A stretch of 64,000 bases of DNA from Persephonella sp. Its GTDB lineage: Bacteria > Aquificota > Aquificia > Aquificales > Hydrogenothermaceae. A model generated the notes under the pieces. It searched no databases and was not told the DNA's origin. It saw nothing but the letters and a program-made list of their open reading frames with translations. Both the position numbers and the translations under genes were made by a program. The stretch covers positions 1 through 64,000 of the forward strand of contig NZ_JALVTW010000029.1 of the NCBI RefSeq assembly GCF_027023985.1, in the 5' to 3' direction. This document shows positions 35,925 to 44,812 of this stretch, one piece after another. Numbering within the stretch: the first letter of the stretch is position 1; each line of letters opens with the position of its first letter.

Positions 35925-37355
35925 TTACACCTGTGCAACCTGTAGAACTTCTTCAAGTGTTGTTTTGCCTTGAAGGACTTTAGAAATACCATCCCCAATA
36001 AGTGTTTTCATTCCTTTATCAATTGCCTTTTGTTTCAAAACGGTTGTCTCGGGGTTCTTTGATATAGTAGTTCTTAAATCCTCATCAACTTCCATTATTT
36101 CATATATAGCCATTCTTCCTTTATAGCCTGTTCCAAGGCATTCCTGACAGCCTTTTCCTTTATATAGGTGTTTTATCTCAACAGGTTTTTTGTAATGTTT
36201 TTTGATTTCCTCAATTTCTGCATCTGAAGGTATATATTCTGTTTTACAGTTTTCGCAGATTGTTCTAACAAGCCTTTGTGCTATCACTCCTTCCAGAGAT
36301 GAAGCAATTAAAAATGGCTCAACTCCCATATCAACAAGTCTTGCAACAGCTGATGGGGCATCATTTGTGTGAAGTGTTGATAAAACAAGGTGTCCTGTCA
36401 TAGAGGCATGGATTGCTATTTCTGCTGTTTCCAAATCCCTAATCTCACCAACCATTATGATATCAGGGTCTTGTCTTAAAATACTTCTTAATCCATTTGC
36501 AAATGTAAGGTCTATCTTTGGATTTACCTGTATCTGACTGATACCGTCTATCTGGTATTCTACTGGGTCTTCTATTGTTATTATGTTTTTACGGGGTGTT
36601 TTAAGCTCTAAAAGGGATGCATAAAGGGTTGTTGATTTACCTGAACCTGTGGGACCTGTGATTAGAACGAGGCCGTATGGTTTTTTTATAATTCTCCTGT
36701 ATTTTTCAAGGTCTTCCGGTAAAAATCCCAGTTCTTCAAGGGTAAGCAATTTATTAGATTTATCTAAAAGCCTGATAACAATCCTTTCTCCGAAAACAGT
36801 AGGCAGGGTGGATACCCTCATATCAAGCTTTTTATCTCCGATTTTTACCTTGATTCTACCATCCTGTGGCAGTCTTTTCTCTGCAACATTCAGTCGTGAG
36901 ATTATTTTTATACGGGATACTACTTGTGGATATGTGTTCAACGGGACTGTGGATATTTCGTGTAATACCCCATCCATTCTAAATCTAATCACAACCTTGT
37001 CTGAAAATGGCTCAAAATGTATATCACTGGCATTTGCTCTGATTGCCTTTAAAAAAAGGGAGTTTATAAGCTGTATTACAGGTGCATCTGAACCTGTTAA
37101 CAGGTCTTCAAGGAATGTATCTTCTTTTATCTCTTCTTCTTCAATTTTGTTTTCAAGGTTTGAGATATATTCTTCTAATTTTTCATTGAATTCTTCTTCA
37201 GAAATCAGTATAGTTTCAGGGGTTTTACCTGTGAGAAATCTTATATCTTCTATGGCATAAAAAGGCGTATTTTTGGTTATGTATATTCTGTTTTCGTCAA
37301 CAGGTATTATCTGGTTTTCCCTAAGAAAATCAACTGTTAGCTCTTTGAGGGTCAA
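35925..37355 (-). CDS. gspE: Type II secretion ATPase GspE
   Basis: The cytoplasmic hexameric ATPase that drives pseudopilus assembly. Walker A is GPTGSGKSTTLY near residue 237, the Asp box and Walker B are in RQDPDIIMVGEIRD near 298, the His box is HLVLSTLHTNDA, and a C4 zinc motif has CENC near 385 and CQEC near 420. A short N1 domain of about 100 residues precedes these. It lies between gspD and gspF with gaps of 2-3 bases. Confidence 0.96.
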   Translation of the reverse strand: MTLKELTVDFLRENQIIPVDENRIYITKNTPFYAIEDIRFLTGKTPETILISEEEFNEKLEEYISNLENKIEEEEIKEDTFLEDLLTGSDAPVIQLINSLFLKAIRANASDIHFEPFSDKVVIRFRMDGVLHEISTVPLNTYPQVVSRIKIISRLNVAEKRLPQDGRIKVKIGDKKLDMRVSTLPTVFGERIVIRLLDKSNKLLTLEELGFLPEDLEKYRRIIKKPYGLVLITGPTGSGKSTTLYASLLELKTPRKNIITIEDPVEYQIDGISQIQVNPKIDLTFANGLRSILRQDPDIIMVGEIRDLETAEIAIHASMTGHLVLSTLHTNDAPSAVARLVDMGVEPFLIASSLEGVIAQRLVRTICENCKTEYIPSDAEIEEIKKHYKKPVEIKHLYKGKGCQECLGTGYKGRMAIYEIMEVDEDLRTTISKNPETTVLKQKAIDKGMKTLIGDGISKVLQGKTTLEEVLQVAQV

Positions 37356-37357
37356 GC

Positions 37358-39364
37358 TTATCCTCCAAAATATTTTCTCCTGTATTCTTCAAAGGTATCT
37401 GTGTTTTCCTTTTTATCAATACTTTTTTCCTGTTTTTCTTCTTTTTGTATTTTTTTCATCAGTTCTTCGCTTAGTTTTTTGTGCTCCTCTGTAATTCTTG
37501 CTAAATCTTCAGGGGTTTTAATTATATAAGGGGTCAGGAAAATAAACAGATTTGTTTTGTTCATATCCTCAGACCTGTATTTGAAAGCATTACCAATTAT
37601 TGGAATAGAAGATAAAATGGGCACACCTTCCATTGTTTTGATTGTTTTCTTGGATACAAGTCCACCTAAGACTATTGTTTTTCCATTTGTTACCGTTATT
37701 GTAGTGTCAAGTTCTCTTTTTGATGTTATTGGAACAACATAACTAAGCTCACCTATCTGTGGTTTTTCAAAGCCTATTACTTCATTAACTTCTTGATGTA
37801 TGTCCATCACGATATTATCTTGTGATATGTGAGGGGTAACCTTCAGGATTAGACCTACTTCTTTGTAGTCATAATTGATTATTGGATTTCCGTTAACATC
37901 AAATTTAACACTCTGGGCAAATGGTGTAACCTGTGAAACATTTATCGTTGCTTCTTTGTTATCCATCGTCAGCAGTTTTGGGGAGGAAACAATATTAAAT
38001 CCTGTTCCCCTTTCAAGTAGTGAAAACAGAAATAATAAATCAGGAAAAAACAGGGTATTTCCTGCGATTTCTATATTTTTTCCGGAAGTGGTTAATACCC
38101 CTGCCACAAAGTTTGAGGAACCAAGCAGATTATAAAATCCTTCCTGAGATATCCCTCCTCTAAATGCTGCTCCCCCGTGGGAACCGAATATCTGCCATCT
38201 GACTCCGATTTCCTGTAATGCTTTTTGGGATACTTCTGTTATAAGGGCTGTTACAAGAACCTGTTTTTTCTGTTTATCTAATTTGCTTACTATATCTTTT
38301 ATTGCCCTTATTTCGTTTTCATTTCCATAAACTATTAAAGAGTTAGAGGATTTATCTGCAACAACTTTTGGTTTTTCCTGTGAACTTTGGGAATACTTAC
38401 TGATTGGGATTTTTCTTTTCTTTCTCCCTTCTTTTTTTGACCCGTAAGAAACAAGCTGAATATTTTCAAGGAGCTTATTAATAACATTGGCAACTTCTTC
38501 AGCTTTTGAGTTTTTAAGATAAATAACATCAAATCTTCTGCTAATTACATTTGTAGTTGGTTTGTCCAGCTGAGATATTATTGAGTTTATCTTATCAAAT
38601 GCATCTGCTGGGGCTTTTATCACAACAGCATTTTGGGATTTTATGTTGTATACCCTTACCTGTATTCCTCTTTTTGCATAATCAGAAAATAATGTATTTA
38701 GGGCTGGTGCAACCTCTGAAGAATCTGCATACTGGAGTTTGTAAACTTTTATTTGTGTGTTTCCGCCTGTGGTATCAATCATTGAAATGACTTTTTTCAG
38801 GTTTTTTACATTAGCCTGTGTATCTGTAATCACAACAATATTGGCGGGATTATACGTGAATATTAATCCCCGGGGAGATTTTAAACCTCTGAGAATATTA
38901 GCTGCCTGCGTAACATCTGCATGTCTGAATTTGTAAACATAGGTTATAAGGTCTTCTGAACCATCTGGTTTTGTTTTCAGCGGCGGCGTGTTATTCCTAT
39001 AGTATCCGGCAGATATAACTTCATAATAATTTCCTTTATCTATAAGAATATAGTTTCTTGCTTTAAGAACAGAAGTATATATATTCCACGCTTCATCTAT
39101 TGAAACAGGTTCAGGAAAAATTAGAGAAACTTCACCTTTAACATCTGTTCCAAGAACTATATTTCTTCCGGTAAGACCTGATATGAAATATGTAAGTAGT
39201 TTTAAATCTATCTTTTCAAAATTAAAGTAGACCTTGCCTGTTTTTTTGAACTCTTCTGCCTGCTGGAGAATTTTTTGAAGATTACTTTCATCTGCAGGTG
39301 TATTTCCATGGATAATAAGGAAAATTGCTATAAATATGGCTATTATTTTTTTACCTGATTTCAT
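37358..39364 (-). CDS. gspD: Type II secretion outer-membrane secretin GspD
   Basis: The secretin channel. The signal peptide is residues 1-24, followed by N0 (about 38-110) and N1-N3 (about 125-340, with repeats such as HADVTQAANILRGL, YADSSEVAPALNTLF and NSKAEEVANVINKLL), then the secretin domain (about 370-620). A basic Ser-rich insert (KKEGRKKRKIPISKYSQ) breaks N3. The secretin domain ends MEGVPILSSIPIIGNAFKYRS. The 668-residue length is usual. No pilotin gene is nearby. It overlaps gspC by 14 bases. Confidence 0.96.
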   Translation of the reverse strand: MKSGKKIIAIFIAIFLIIHGNTPADESNLQKILQQAEEFKKTGKVYFNFEKIDLKLLTYFISGLTGRNIVLGTDVKGEVSLIFPEPVSIDEAWNIYTSVLKARNYILIDKGNYYEVISAGYYRNNTPPLKTKPDGSEDLITYVYKFRHADVTQAANILRGLKSPRGLIFTYNPANIVVITDTQANVKNLKKVISMIDTTGGNTQIKVYKLQYADSSEVAPALNTLFSDYAKRGIQVRVYNIKSQNAVVIKAPADAFDKINSIISQLDKPTTNVISRRFDVIYLKNSKAEEVANVINKLLENIQLVSYGSKKEGRKKRKIPISKYSQSSQEKPKVVADKSSNSLIVYGNENEIRAIKDIVSKLDKQKKQVLVTALITEVSQKALQEIGVRWQIFGSHGGAAFRGGISQEGFYNLLGSSNFVAGVLTTSGKNIEIAGNTLFFPDLLFLFSLLERGTGFNIVSSPKLLTMDNKEATINVSQVTPFAQSVKFDVNGNPIINYDYKEVGLILKVTPHISQDNIVMDIHQEVNEVIGFEKPQIGELSYVVPITSKRELDTTITVTNGKTIVLGGLVSKKTIKTMEGVPILSSIPIIGNAFKYRSEDMNKTNLFIFLTPYIIKTPEDLARITEEHKKLSEELMKKIQKEEKQEKSIDKKENTDTFEEYRRKYFGG

Positions 39365-40202
39365 AGTTTAAGACCTTCCTCCTATGATTTCTTTCAACAA
39401 CTACTTTTATATGGGATTCATTTCGTAACATGTTATACAGTTTAAATGCATCTTCGGCAGTTTTTACAGGCATATCATTTATACTAACAACAAGGTCTCC
39501 TGACCTGAGTCCCAGTTTATATAGTATGCTGTTAGGTCCTATATATTTGAATCTGTATCCTATTGTTTCATTGTTTTTAACCACAGGGACTATCATAACA
39601 TCCTTTAAAACTGTTCCTATATCGGCTGTTTTTTCTTCTATAAATCTTTTATCTACCTGAATTGTATCCCCGTTGTATCTGATAGGTAGATTCTCCGGCT
39701 GTGAAATGGCAGGAGGTCTTCTTAGCTTTGCAAGCTGTGTTGTGGAAAAATTACTTTTTTCTGGTTCTATGGAAAGTTTTATTTTTCTGCCATTTTTTTC
39801 AAGGACTACTGAGAATTTTCCTATTTCTTTTAGAGTGTATCCTGCTATTTTCTGACCTTCTTTAATGAATAACAGGTCATTTCTACTTTTGAAAAATGCT
39901 ATTTTTTCTTTATCTGAACTGAATATTCCCACCAGTTTAATTCCTGATATGCTTGTTGCAGTTGATGGGGTGGTTTCTATACCTGTGTTAGAAACAGGTC
40001 TTGCAAATAAATAATCAAGAAATCTGTAGCTGTTATTTTTAGGTTTTAGATGATAGTAGCTTTTAGCTTCTGTTTTTATAGACGGCAATGTAAAAGCTTT
40101 ATATTGCAAAATAGCATTAATAATAATTGCAGTTGAAACTCCTGCCGAAGCAACTAACACCCCCAAAAGCAGTTTTTCAGGATTTATTCTTAAAGCTATC
40201 AT
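39351..40202 (-). CDS. gspC: Type II secretion protein GspC (HR and PDZ domains)
   Basis: GspC links the inner-membrane platform to the secretin. One transmembrane helix is at about residues 10-30, the homology region (HR) at about 85-150 (SISGIKLVGIFSSDKEKIAFF), and a C-terminal PDZ domain at about 190-283 with LYKLGLRSGDLVVSINDMPV. The length is normal at 283. It overlaps gspN upstream by 4 bases and gspD downstream by 14. Confidence 0.9.
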   Translation of the reverse strand: MIALRINPEKLLLGVLVASAGVSTAIIINAILQYKAFTLPSIKTEAKSYYHLKPKNNSYRFLDYLFARPVSNTGIETTPSTATSISGIKLVGIFSSDKEKIAFFKSRNDLLFIKEGQKIAGYTLKEIGKFSVVLEKNGRKIKLSIEPEKSNFSTTQLAKLRRPPAISQPENLPIRYNGDTIQVDKRFIEEKTADIGTVLKDVMIVPVVKNNETIGYRFKYIGPNSILYKLGLRSGDLVVSINDMPVKTAEDAFKLYNMLRNESHIKVVVERNHRRKVLNYEIR

Positions 40203-40846
40203 CTGATATACCTATCAAATCTTATATAAATATTCTGGTCTATATTGGTGTTCATAAACTTACCGGCAAATTTTCCCTTTATATAACCGTTTTTAATATT
40301 CAGCGGTAGATATAGCTTTCCGGTAAATTTTCCATCTAAATTTTTACCTTTTAAAGTAGCATCAATCTCATTTTTATTAAACTTGTGCTTTATATAGTCT
40401 ATATTCATAGGAAAAAAAGCTGTTCTAAACTGTGTTAAATTGCCTTCCCCGCTTATCATTATCTCTTTATTTTTTATTTTTAAATGGTATTTTCCTGAAA
40501 GTTTACCATAAACCTCAGGTTTTTTCTGCACCGAGGAGATATCAAATTTATCACTGTTTATATCAGCTGTTTTTGATAACGGATACACAGAAATACTTAA
40601 ATTTTTATCTATAGAAATATCTATCTTATAAAGCCGGTTTTTTATATTAAGGCTTTTTATATAAAAGTTTTGCTTTTCAAGGTCTTTTATTTTGATATGA
40701 AAAAGGTTTCCCCCAATATAGCTGTAATAAAATCCAGCTTTTGATAGATAATAGGACAAATAGTTCCCCACAGGAAATGTAAAAATAAAGGTTACAATAA
40801 AGGCAATAAGGAATATAAAAAAATATAAAATTACCCTTTTCATCAT
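40199..40846 (-). CDS. Type II secretion protein GspN-like
   Basis: A 215-residue bitopic inner-membrane protein with one N-terminal helix (YFFIFLIAFIVTFIFTFPVGNYL), followed by a beta-rich periplasmic domain with AsmA/GspN-like repeats (NIKNRLYKIDISIDKNLSISVYPL, KISGEGNLTQF). It is recognised mainly by position between gspM and gspC and by the PVGNYLSYYLSKAG pattern after the helix. Sequence similarity to GspN is weak, so the name is tentative. Confidence 0.65.
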   Translation of the reverse strand: MMKRVILYFFIFLIAFIVTFIFTFPVGNYLSYYLSKAGFYYSYIGGNLFHIKIKDLEKQNFYIKSLNIKNRLYKIDISIDKNLSISVYPLSKTADINSDKFDISSVQKKPEVYGKLSGKYHLKIKNKEIMISGEGNLTQFRTAFFPMNIDYIKHKFNKNEIDATLKGKNLDGKFTGKLYLPLNIKNGYIKGKFAGKFMNTNIDQNIYIRFDRYIR

Positions 40847-41316
40847 TTTGTCCCTAAAATAACCCGCATATTATAATGGCCATTTCCTTTAGGGTCATTG
40901 ATATCTATGAACTGGGCAATATATCCATTTTCCTTTATTTTTTTTAGAAACCTGCTTATCTGGTCAGCTGAAAGTTTTTCAAAGGATATTTCTATGGACT
41001 CTCCTTGCTGATATGGTTTTATCGAAACTATATTTGATTTTGCTCCTACTTTCATTGCGATTTCTTCTATCTTTGTCAGGGACAAGACTGGTTTTACAGA
41101 TGGTTTGTATCGTTTATATTCCTGAACTAATTTTTGGAGCTGGATGTAGTTGTTTATCTCTCTACTTAGTTTTTTTTCAAGCCTATCAATCTTTGTCAGC
41201 ATATATGATGCGATAAAAAATATTCCTACTATGATAATAACTGCATAAAGCCCACCTATAAGAATGTATCTTTCCCTTTCCTCAAGGGAGTTTATAAAAA
41301 GTAGCAGTCTTTTCAC
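40843..41316 (-). CDS. gspM: Type II secretion protein GspM
   Basis: A 157-residue inner-membrane protein with one helix (YILIGGLYAVIIIVGIFFIASYML, about 16-40), a coiled stretch, and a small ferredoxin-like periplasmic domain. The typical start LFINSLEERERYILIGG resembles the GspM pattern of a W/L-S-x-R-E-R segment before the helix. It overlaps gspL and gspN by 4 bases each. GspM binds and stabilises GspL. Confidence 0.8.
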   Translation of the reverse strand: MKRLLLFINSLEERERYILIGGLYAVIIIVGIFFIASYMLTKIDRLEKKLSREINNYIQLQKLVQEYKRYKPSVKPVLSLTKIEEIAMKVGAKSNIVSIKPYQQGESIEISFEKLSADQISRFLKKIKENGYIAQFIDINDPKGNGHYNMRVILGTK

Positions 41317-42437
41317 TTAACCTCTCCTGAAATACTGAATCTTATTTTGCCATCAGGGATGGATACAGTTTCATCAATAGAAGCAGGATATTTTTGGGAT
41401 AGCTTATTTTTAAAGTTTTCTACGCTTTTTATATCCTGAGCAGTTCCCTGTAGAATAAATCTGCTTTCTGTGATATTTATTCTGTAAATTTTGATATCCG
41501 GAAATGATTTTTTCTCCTTTGCTATAAAAGACAGCACATCAACAGCATCTGTTGATATTGAGGAACCTTCTTTTATTGCTTTTAGTTTACCTTTTGCCTG
41601 TTCAAGAGGATCAAAAATTTCTCCTGTATAGTTAAAGCCTTTTATAAAGACTTCCTTCTCTTTTTCTTTTACAGCTTTAAGCTCCTTTTCAAGGAGAAAT
41701 AGCTTTACAAATAAGGCAATATTTATAAGCACAACTGCAATAAATAGATAAATAGCCCCTTTTATTAATCTTTCTGCAGTTTTTCCTTCAGTTTTGTGGA
41801 GAAAATCCACACCTGTATCGTCTATGCCTCTTAAAACAGCACCGAAAGCAATATTTAGAACCGGATTTTCTTCGGGATTTTTCAGGATTTTGGGATTTTT
41901 TATATCCTGTGGAATTTTGCCAGATAAATAGGTCTCATCATCTATTTCAGGCATAGAGGACAAAACCCTCGCCTGCTGAATAAATTCATCTTCTATCTGA
42001 AGATAAAGTATGTAGTCATTTAAAAAATGAACTATCTTGCAGTTTTTTATTCCGTAATATCTGGCCACCCTAAGCAAAGAAAAAATTTCGCTGTCTATAA
42101 TGTCTGCATCCTTTATTGAGGACAAATCCTCTTTTCTAACTATTACACAAAAAACTTCAGATTTTCCTTTGGTATGGTGGACATAGTATCCGTATTCCAG
42201 CTGGTCAGGTTCTATAGGAATATCAAGCTGTATCTGGGTTCTGACCGCTTTTTCTATTTTATTTTTATCTTTAAATGGGAATATATATTTTCTAAAAGTT
42301 GATTTTGAGGCAGGAAAAGCATAAATCCTTTTGTAGTTTTTAGGCTCTTTTTTTAGTAATTTTACCTCTTTTTTTAAGGGATTAACTTCACCAAAAAGCC
42401 ATACCTGTAAGCCTAAATCTATACCTTTTATAACCAA
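41313..42437 (-). CDS. gspL: Type II secretion protein GspL
   Basis: The actin-like cytoplasmic domain (about residues 1-230) recruits GspE; a transmembrane helix (about 240-262, LIKGAIYLFIAVVLINIALFV) and a periplasmic ferredoxin-like domain (about 290-374) follow. The start MVIKGIDLGLQVWLFG fits the PilM/GspL fold. The length of 374 is usual. It lies one base after gspK and overlaps gspM by 4 bases. Confidence 0.85.
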   Translation of the reverse strand: MVIKGIDLGLQVWLFGEVNPLKKEVKLLKKEPKNYKRIYAFPASKSTFRKYIFPFKDKNKIEKAVRTQIQLDIPIEPDQLEYGYYVHHTKGKSEVFCVIVRKEDLSSIKDADIIDSEIFSLLRVARYYGIKNCKIVHFLNDYILYLQIEDEFIQQARVLSSMPEIDDETYLSGKIPQDIKNPKILKNPEENPVLNIAFGAVLRGIDDTGVDFLHKTEGKTAERLIKGAIYLFIAVVLINIALFVKLFLLEKELKAVKEKEKEVFIKGFNYTGEIFDPLEQAKGKLKAIKEGSSISTDAVDVLSFIAKEKKSFPDIKIYRINITESRFILQGTAQDIKSVENFKNKLSQKYPASIDETVSIPDGKIRFSISGEVK

Positions 42438-43328
42438 TTAATAAATTTTCTCCCAGACGGTTTTTGTTTTGTTTTTTCTTTTTAATAATACAATAAATTT
42501 ATATTCCCTATCGCCTATTTTTATGTTTATATTAGCAAGAAAGTGCTCACTTTTTACTGTTGTAAAAGGTTTTATTCTGTAGATTATATCCGAATTCATA
42601 CCATCAACATTTATAAGGTCATCAATCCTTTTAAATGGTCTTTTCTGGCGGTAGGCAATTATAGAGTTTGCAATTGTTTCATCTATATCCCTGTCCAGAG
42701 CCATCAAAACCCATTTAGGTGCAGTGTTTATATTTACTTTACCGTTGGAATAAGGGGACAAAACTGCCTTAAGTCCCGGCCGGAAAACACCGTTTATCAC
42801 CGTTCCGTTGTAAACTTCTTTTGAGACTCCTTTTATCAGATAAAGTTCCTCCAGTGTGTCTAATTTTGCATTTTTTGCAGGATAATCCTGATAGTCTTCT
42901 TCTCCACCATTACTTACTTTGTCAGGGTCTATCCAGTCTATTATGTTAAAAAGTATCTGGTCATCTATTCCTAAATTTTCAAATAATCTCTCAAATATCC
43001 GGAAATATTTCCGGTTTATAGACCTGCCGTTTATTAAAAAATTTGGATTTAAATATCTTTCCTGGTCTGCAATTTCCACACTGATAGATATATCCTCAAA
43101 TGTAAATGGAATAGGCTGTGCCCAGAACTCTCCAAGATGGTCTACTGTTTTATCATCATGGTCTAAGAATTGTTCAAGTGCCTGAGAAATAGATGAAGAA
43201 ATTAGAATTAGTTTTTCTGTTTGTATATCATTTGCCACATAGTTGTCAAAAACAAATTTGTCCTCTGAAAAATTCAAAACCACCGAGCCAAAAGCTGATA
43301 TTAGGAGAAAAACTACAATCAGTATCAT
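42438..43328 (-). CDS. gspK: Type II secretion minor pseudopilin GspK
   Basis: GspK caps the pseudopilus tip. The N-terminal hydrophobic helix (ILIVVFLLISAFGSVVL) starts right at the initiator, and the large alpha-helical insert domain includes FNIIDWIDPDKVSNGG with a metal-binding look and NINTAPKWVLMAL. The 296-residue length fits. Oddly, no basic leader with a Gly cleavage site precedes the helix. It overlaps gspJ by 4 bases (ATGA). Confidence 0.85.
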   Translation of the reverse strand: MILIVVFLLISAFGSVVLNFSEDKFVFDNYVANDIQTEKLILISSSISQALEQFLDHDDKTVDHLGEFWAQPIPFTFEDISISVEIADQERYLNPNFLINGRSINRKYFRIFERLFENLGIDDQILFNIIDWIDPDKVSNGGEEDYQDYPAKNAKLDTLEELYLIKGVSKEVYNGTVINGVFRPGLKAVLSPYSNGKVNINTAPKWVLMALDRDIDETIANSIIAYRQKRPFKRIDDLINVDGMNSDIIYRIKPFTTVKSEHFLANINIKIGDREYKFIVLLKRKNKTKTVWEKIY

Positions 43329-43855
43329 TGGATTTTTCCATCTGTTATATAAAATGTTTCTTCATTGATTTTTAGTTTTAAAATCTGGGGAAATTTCTTT
43401 CCAGAATAGTTTTCATACTCTTTACCATTATTTATTATTGAAAAACCTACATCATCAAATGTTCCCAATGTTATTTTTTTTAGACCTGCACCCCCCAGAT
43501 TACCGTCAATATAGGGAAATTCTTCATAAATAAGCCTATATTTATCATCTTTTGTTTTTTCTATTCTATACTCTGCCCTGACTGCACCTGTAAAAAAAAG
43601 AGGATAAAGGGTATAAAATGAAATTCCATCATTACCCAGCTTAAAGTTTATACTTCTATTTTCTATTTTTGAAAAAAACTGCTTTGTAAGCTGGTCTTTT
43701 ACAGAAAGATACTGAATATACCGGTTCATCTTTGCTGTAAGCTGGAGATTTCCTTTCATCTCAGATATGAAAACTGAGCCTACAACAGAAAAAACAACAA
43801 GAAGAAGTGTTACAACAAGTAAAAGTTCAAGAAGAGTAAATCCTTTATTTTTCAT
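43325..43855 (-). CDS. gspJ: Type II secretion minor pseudopilin GspJ
   Basis: The class III leader is MKNKG^[24 protein letters not shown], with Glu5 of the mature protein present. The 176-residue length and position between gspI and gspK support GspJ. The body is beta-rich and contains [29 protein letters not shown], similar to GspJ domains that compute an error/derivation strand. It overlaps gspI by 11 bases. Confidence 0.82.
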   Translation of the reverse strand: [176 protein letters not shown]

Positions 43856-44153
43856 AGGTTTTTATTTCCAGAATTTTATGCTGATTTTTATCAAAGATTG
43901 TGTATTTAATCTGTCTTATACCGAAATCTATGGTTTTTGATTCTTCTTTTAGATGAAATCTGTCTGTTAAGGTTTCTCCAGGAATTTTATAAGTTTTTAT
44001 TTTAAAAAATTTTAAAGCCTGTAATTTTTCAAACTGGGTTTGCAAATCAGCTATATGCTTAGACTGGATTTTTATTAAAACGGTAAATGCTATCGCAAAT
44101 ATAGTAACAGCAGCAACTACCTCAAGAAGAGTAAAACCTGAATTAGTTTTCAT
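43845..44153 (-). CDS. gspI: Type II secretion minor pseudopilin GspI
   Basis: Starts MKTNSG^FTLLEVVAAVTIFAIAFTVL, a typical GspI leader (LLEVVAA). It is 102 residues long after choosing the ATG at 44153; the open frame extends 13 codons upstream into gspG without need. It overlaps gspG by 11 bases. No separate gspH gene is present in this operon. Confidence 0.82.
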   Translation of the reverse strand: MKTNSGFTLLEVVAAVTIFAIAFTVLIKIQSKHIADLQTQFEKLQALKFFKIKTYKIPGETLTDRFHLKEESKTIDFGIRQIKYTIFDKNQHKILEIKTYEK

Positions 44154-44568
44154 CCCATACGGATATATCATCATCTGTTCCCAGTTCTCCATCTGGGCCT
44201 TTGGACTTTAGTTCAAATGGATGTTTTTCTGCAGGGGATATATAAATAAAATCATTCCCCCAGCCATCCTTTGGAACACTATCAAGATATTTTTTCCATT
44301 TTTTAGGTTCGGGGGGTGTTTTAGGCTTTTCAACCAGCGCTTTAAGCCCCTGTTCTGTAGTCGGATACATACCGTTGTCCAGCTTATACATCTCAAGTGC
44401 CCTCTTTAATTCTTTCAGCTGGACTTTTGTTGTTTTGATTTTTGCTTCATCTACTCTTCCGGTTATTTTAGGTATAACCAAAGCAGCAATAAGGGATAAA
44501 ATTACTATTACTACTAATAATTCAAGTAATGTAAATCCTCTATTTCCTTTCATTTTTACTTTTTCCAT
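44143..44568 (-). CDS. gspG: Type II secretion major pseudopilin GspG
   Basis: The major pseudopilin. The leader is NRG^[24 protein letters not shown] with Glu5. The GspG core has [25 protein letters not shown], and the C-terminal calcium-binding loop reads [20 protein letters not shown]. It is the first gene of the operon. The start may be at 44568 (MEKVKMKG) or at the internal ATG 44553 (MKGNRG), which is closer to known GspG leaders. Confidence 0.94.
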   Translation of the reverse strand: [141 protein letters not shown]

Positions 44569-44582
44569 TAATTTTTTGCCTA

Positions 44583-44591
44583 ATTATAACA
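44583..44591 (-). promoter_or_regulatory. Extended -10 promoter of the gsp operon
   Basis: On the minus strand TGTTATAAT is a full extended -10 element. Transcription would start about 8 bases before the gspG ATG at 44568, or about 23 bases before the ATG at 44553, which favours the second start. No clear -35 is seen. Confidence 0.5.
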
Positions 44592-44665
44592 TATTCCTTG
44601 TTTTTTGAATTTTAACAGATATAATTCAATAAGATATAGAATTAATAATATACTATTAAAAATGC

Positions 44666-44694
44666 TTGACATTTTTAGAAATAGTTTTTATTCT
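44666..44694 (+). promoter_or_regulatory. Sigma-70 promoter of the G-tract RNA
   Basis: TTGACA (44666-44671), 17 bases and TATTCT (44689-44694) form a near-consensus promoter. The start would be near 44701. The next protein start, at 44854, is past a T-run and a second promoter, so this promoter appears to serve a separate short transcript. Confidence 0.6.
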
Positions 44695-44700
44695 ATAACC

Positions 44701-44780
44701 CAAAATAGTAAAAAATCCGGGGGTAGGGGGAGACAGAATACCCACTTCGTATGTCTGAGGGAGGGGGGATTCCTTTTTTC
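44701..44780 (+). ncRNA. Candidate ~80-nt G-tract RNA with internal hairpin
   Basis: The predicted transcript contains four G-tracts (G5 and G5 at 44719-44730, G3 and G6 at 44759-44768). Between them lies a hairpin AGACA/TGTCT with extra TAC/GTA pairs and a bulge (44731-44756). Flanking AATCC (44714-44718) and GGATT (44667-44671 of the next hundred, i.e. 44767-44771) can close the whole element, and T6 follows at 44774-44779. It could fold as a three-layer G-quadruplex with a stem in its middle loop. There is no reading frame. It may be a small RNA or a terminated leader. Confidence 0.5.
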
Positions 44781-44809
44781 TTGAAAATCCCTTGTTTCTA
44801 ATCTATCAT
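44781..44809 (+). promoter_or_regulatory. Sigma-70 promoter of the NO-response operon
   Basis: TTGAAA (44781-44786), 17 bases and TATCAT (44804-44809) form a good promoter immediately after the T-run of the upstream RNA. The start would be near 44816, inside the inverted-repeat operator. Confidence 0.6.
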
Positions 44810-44812
44810 TAT

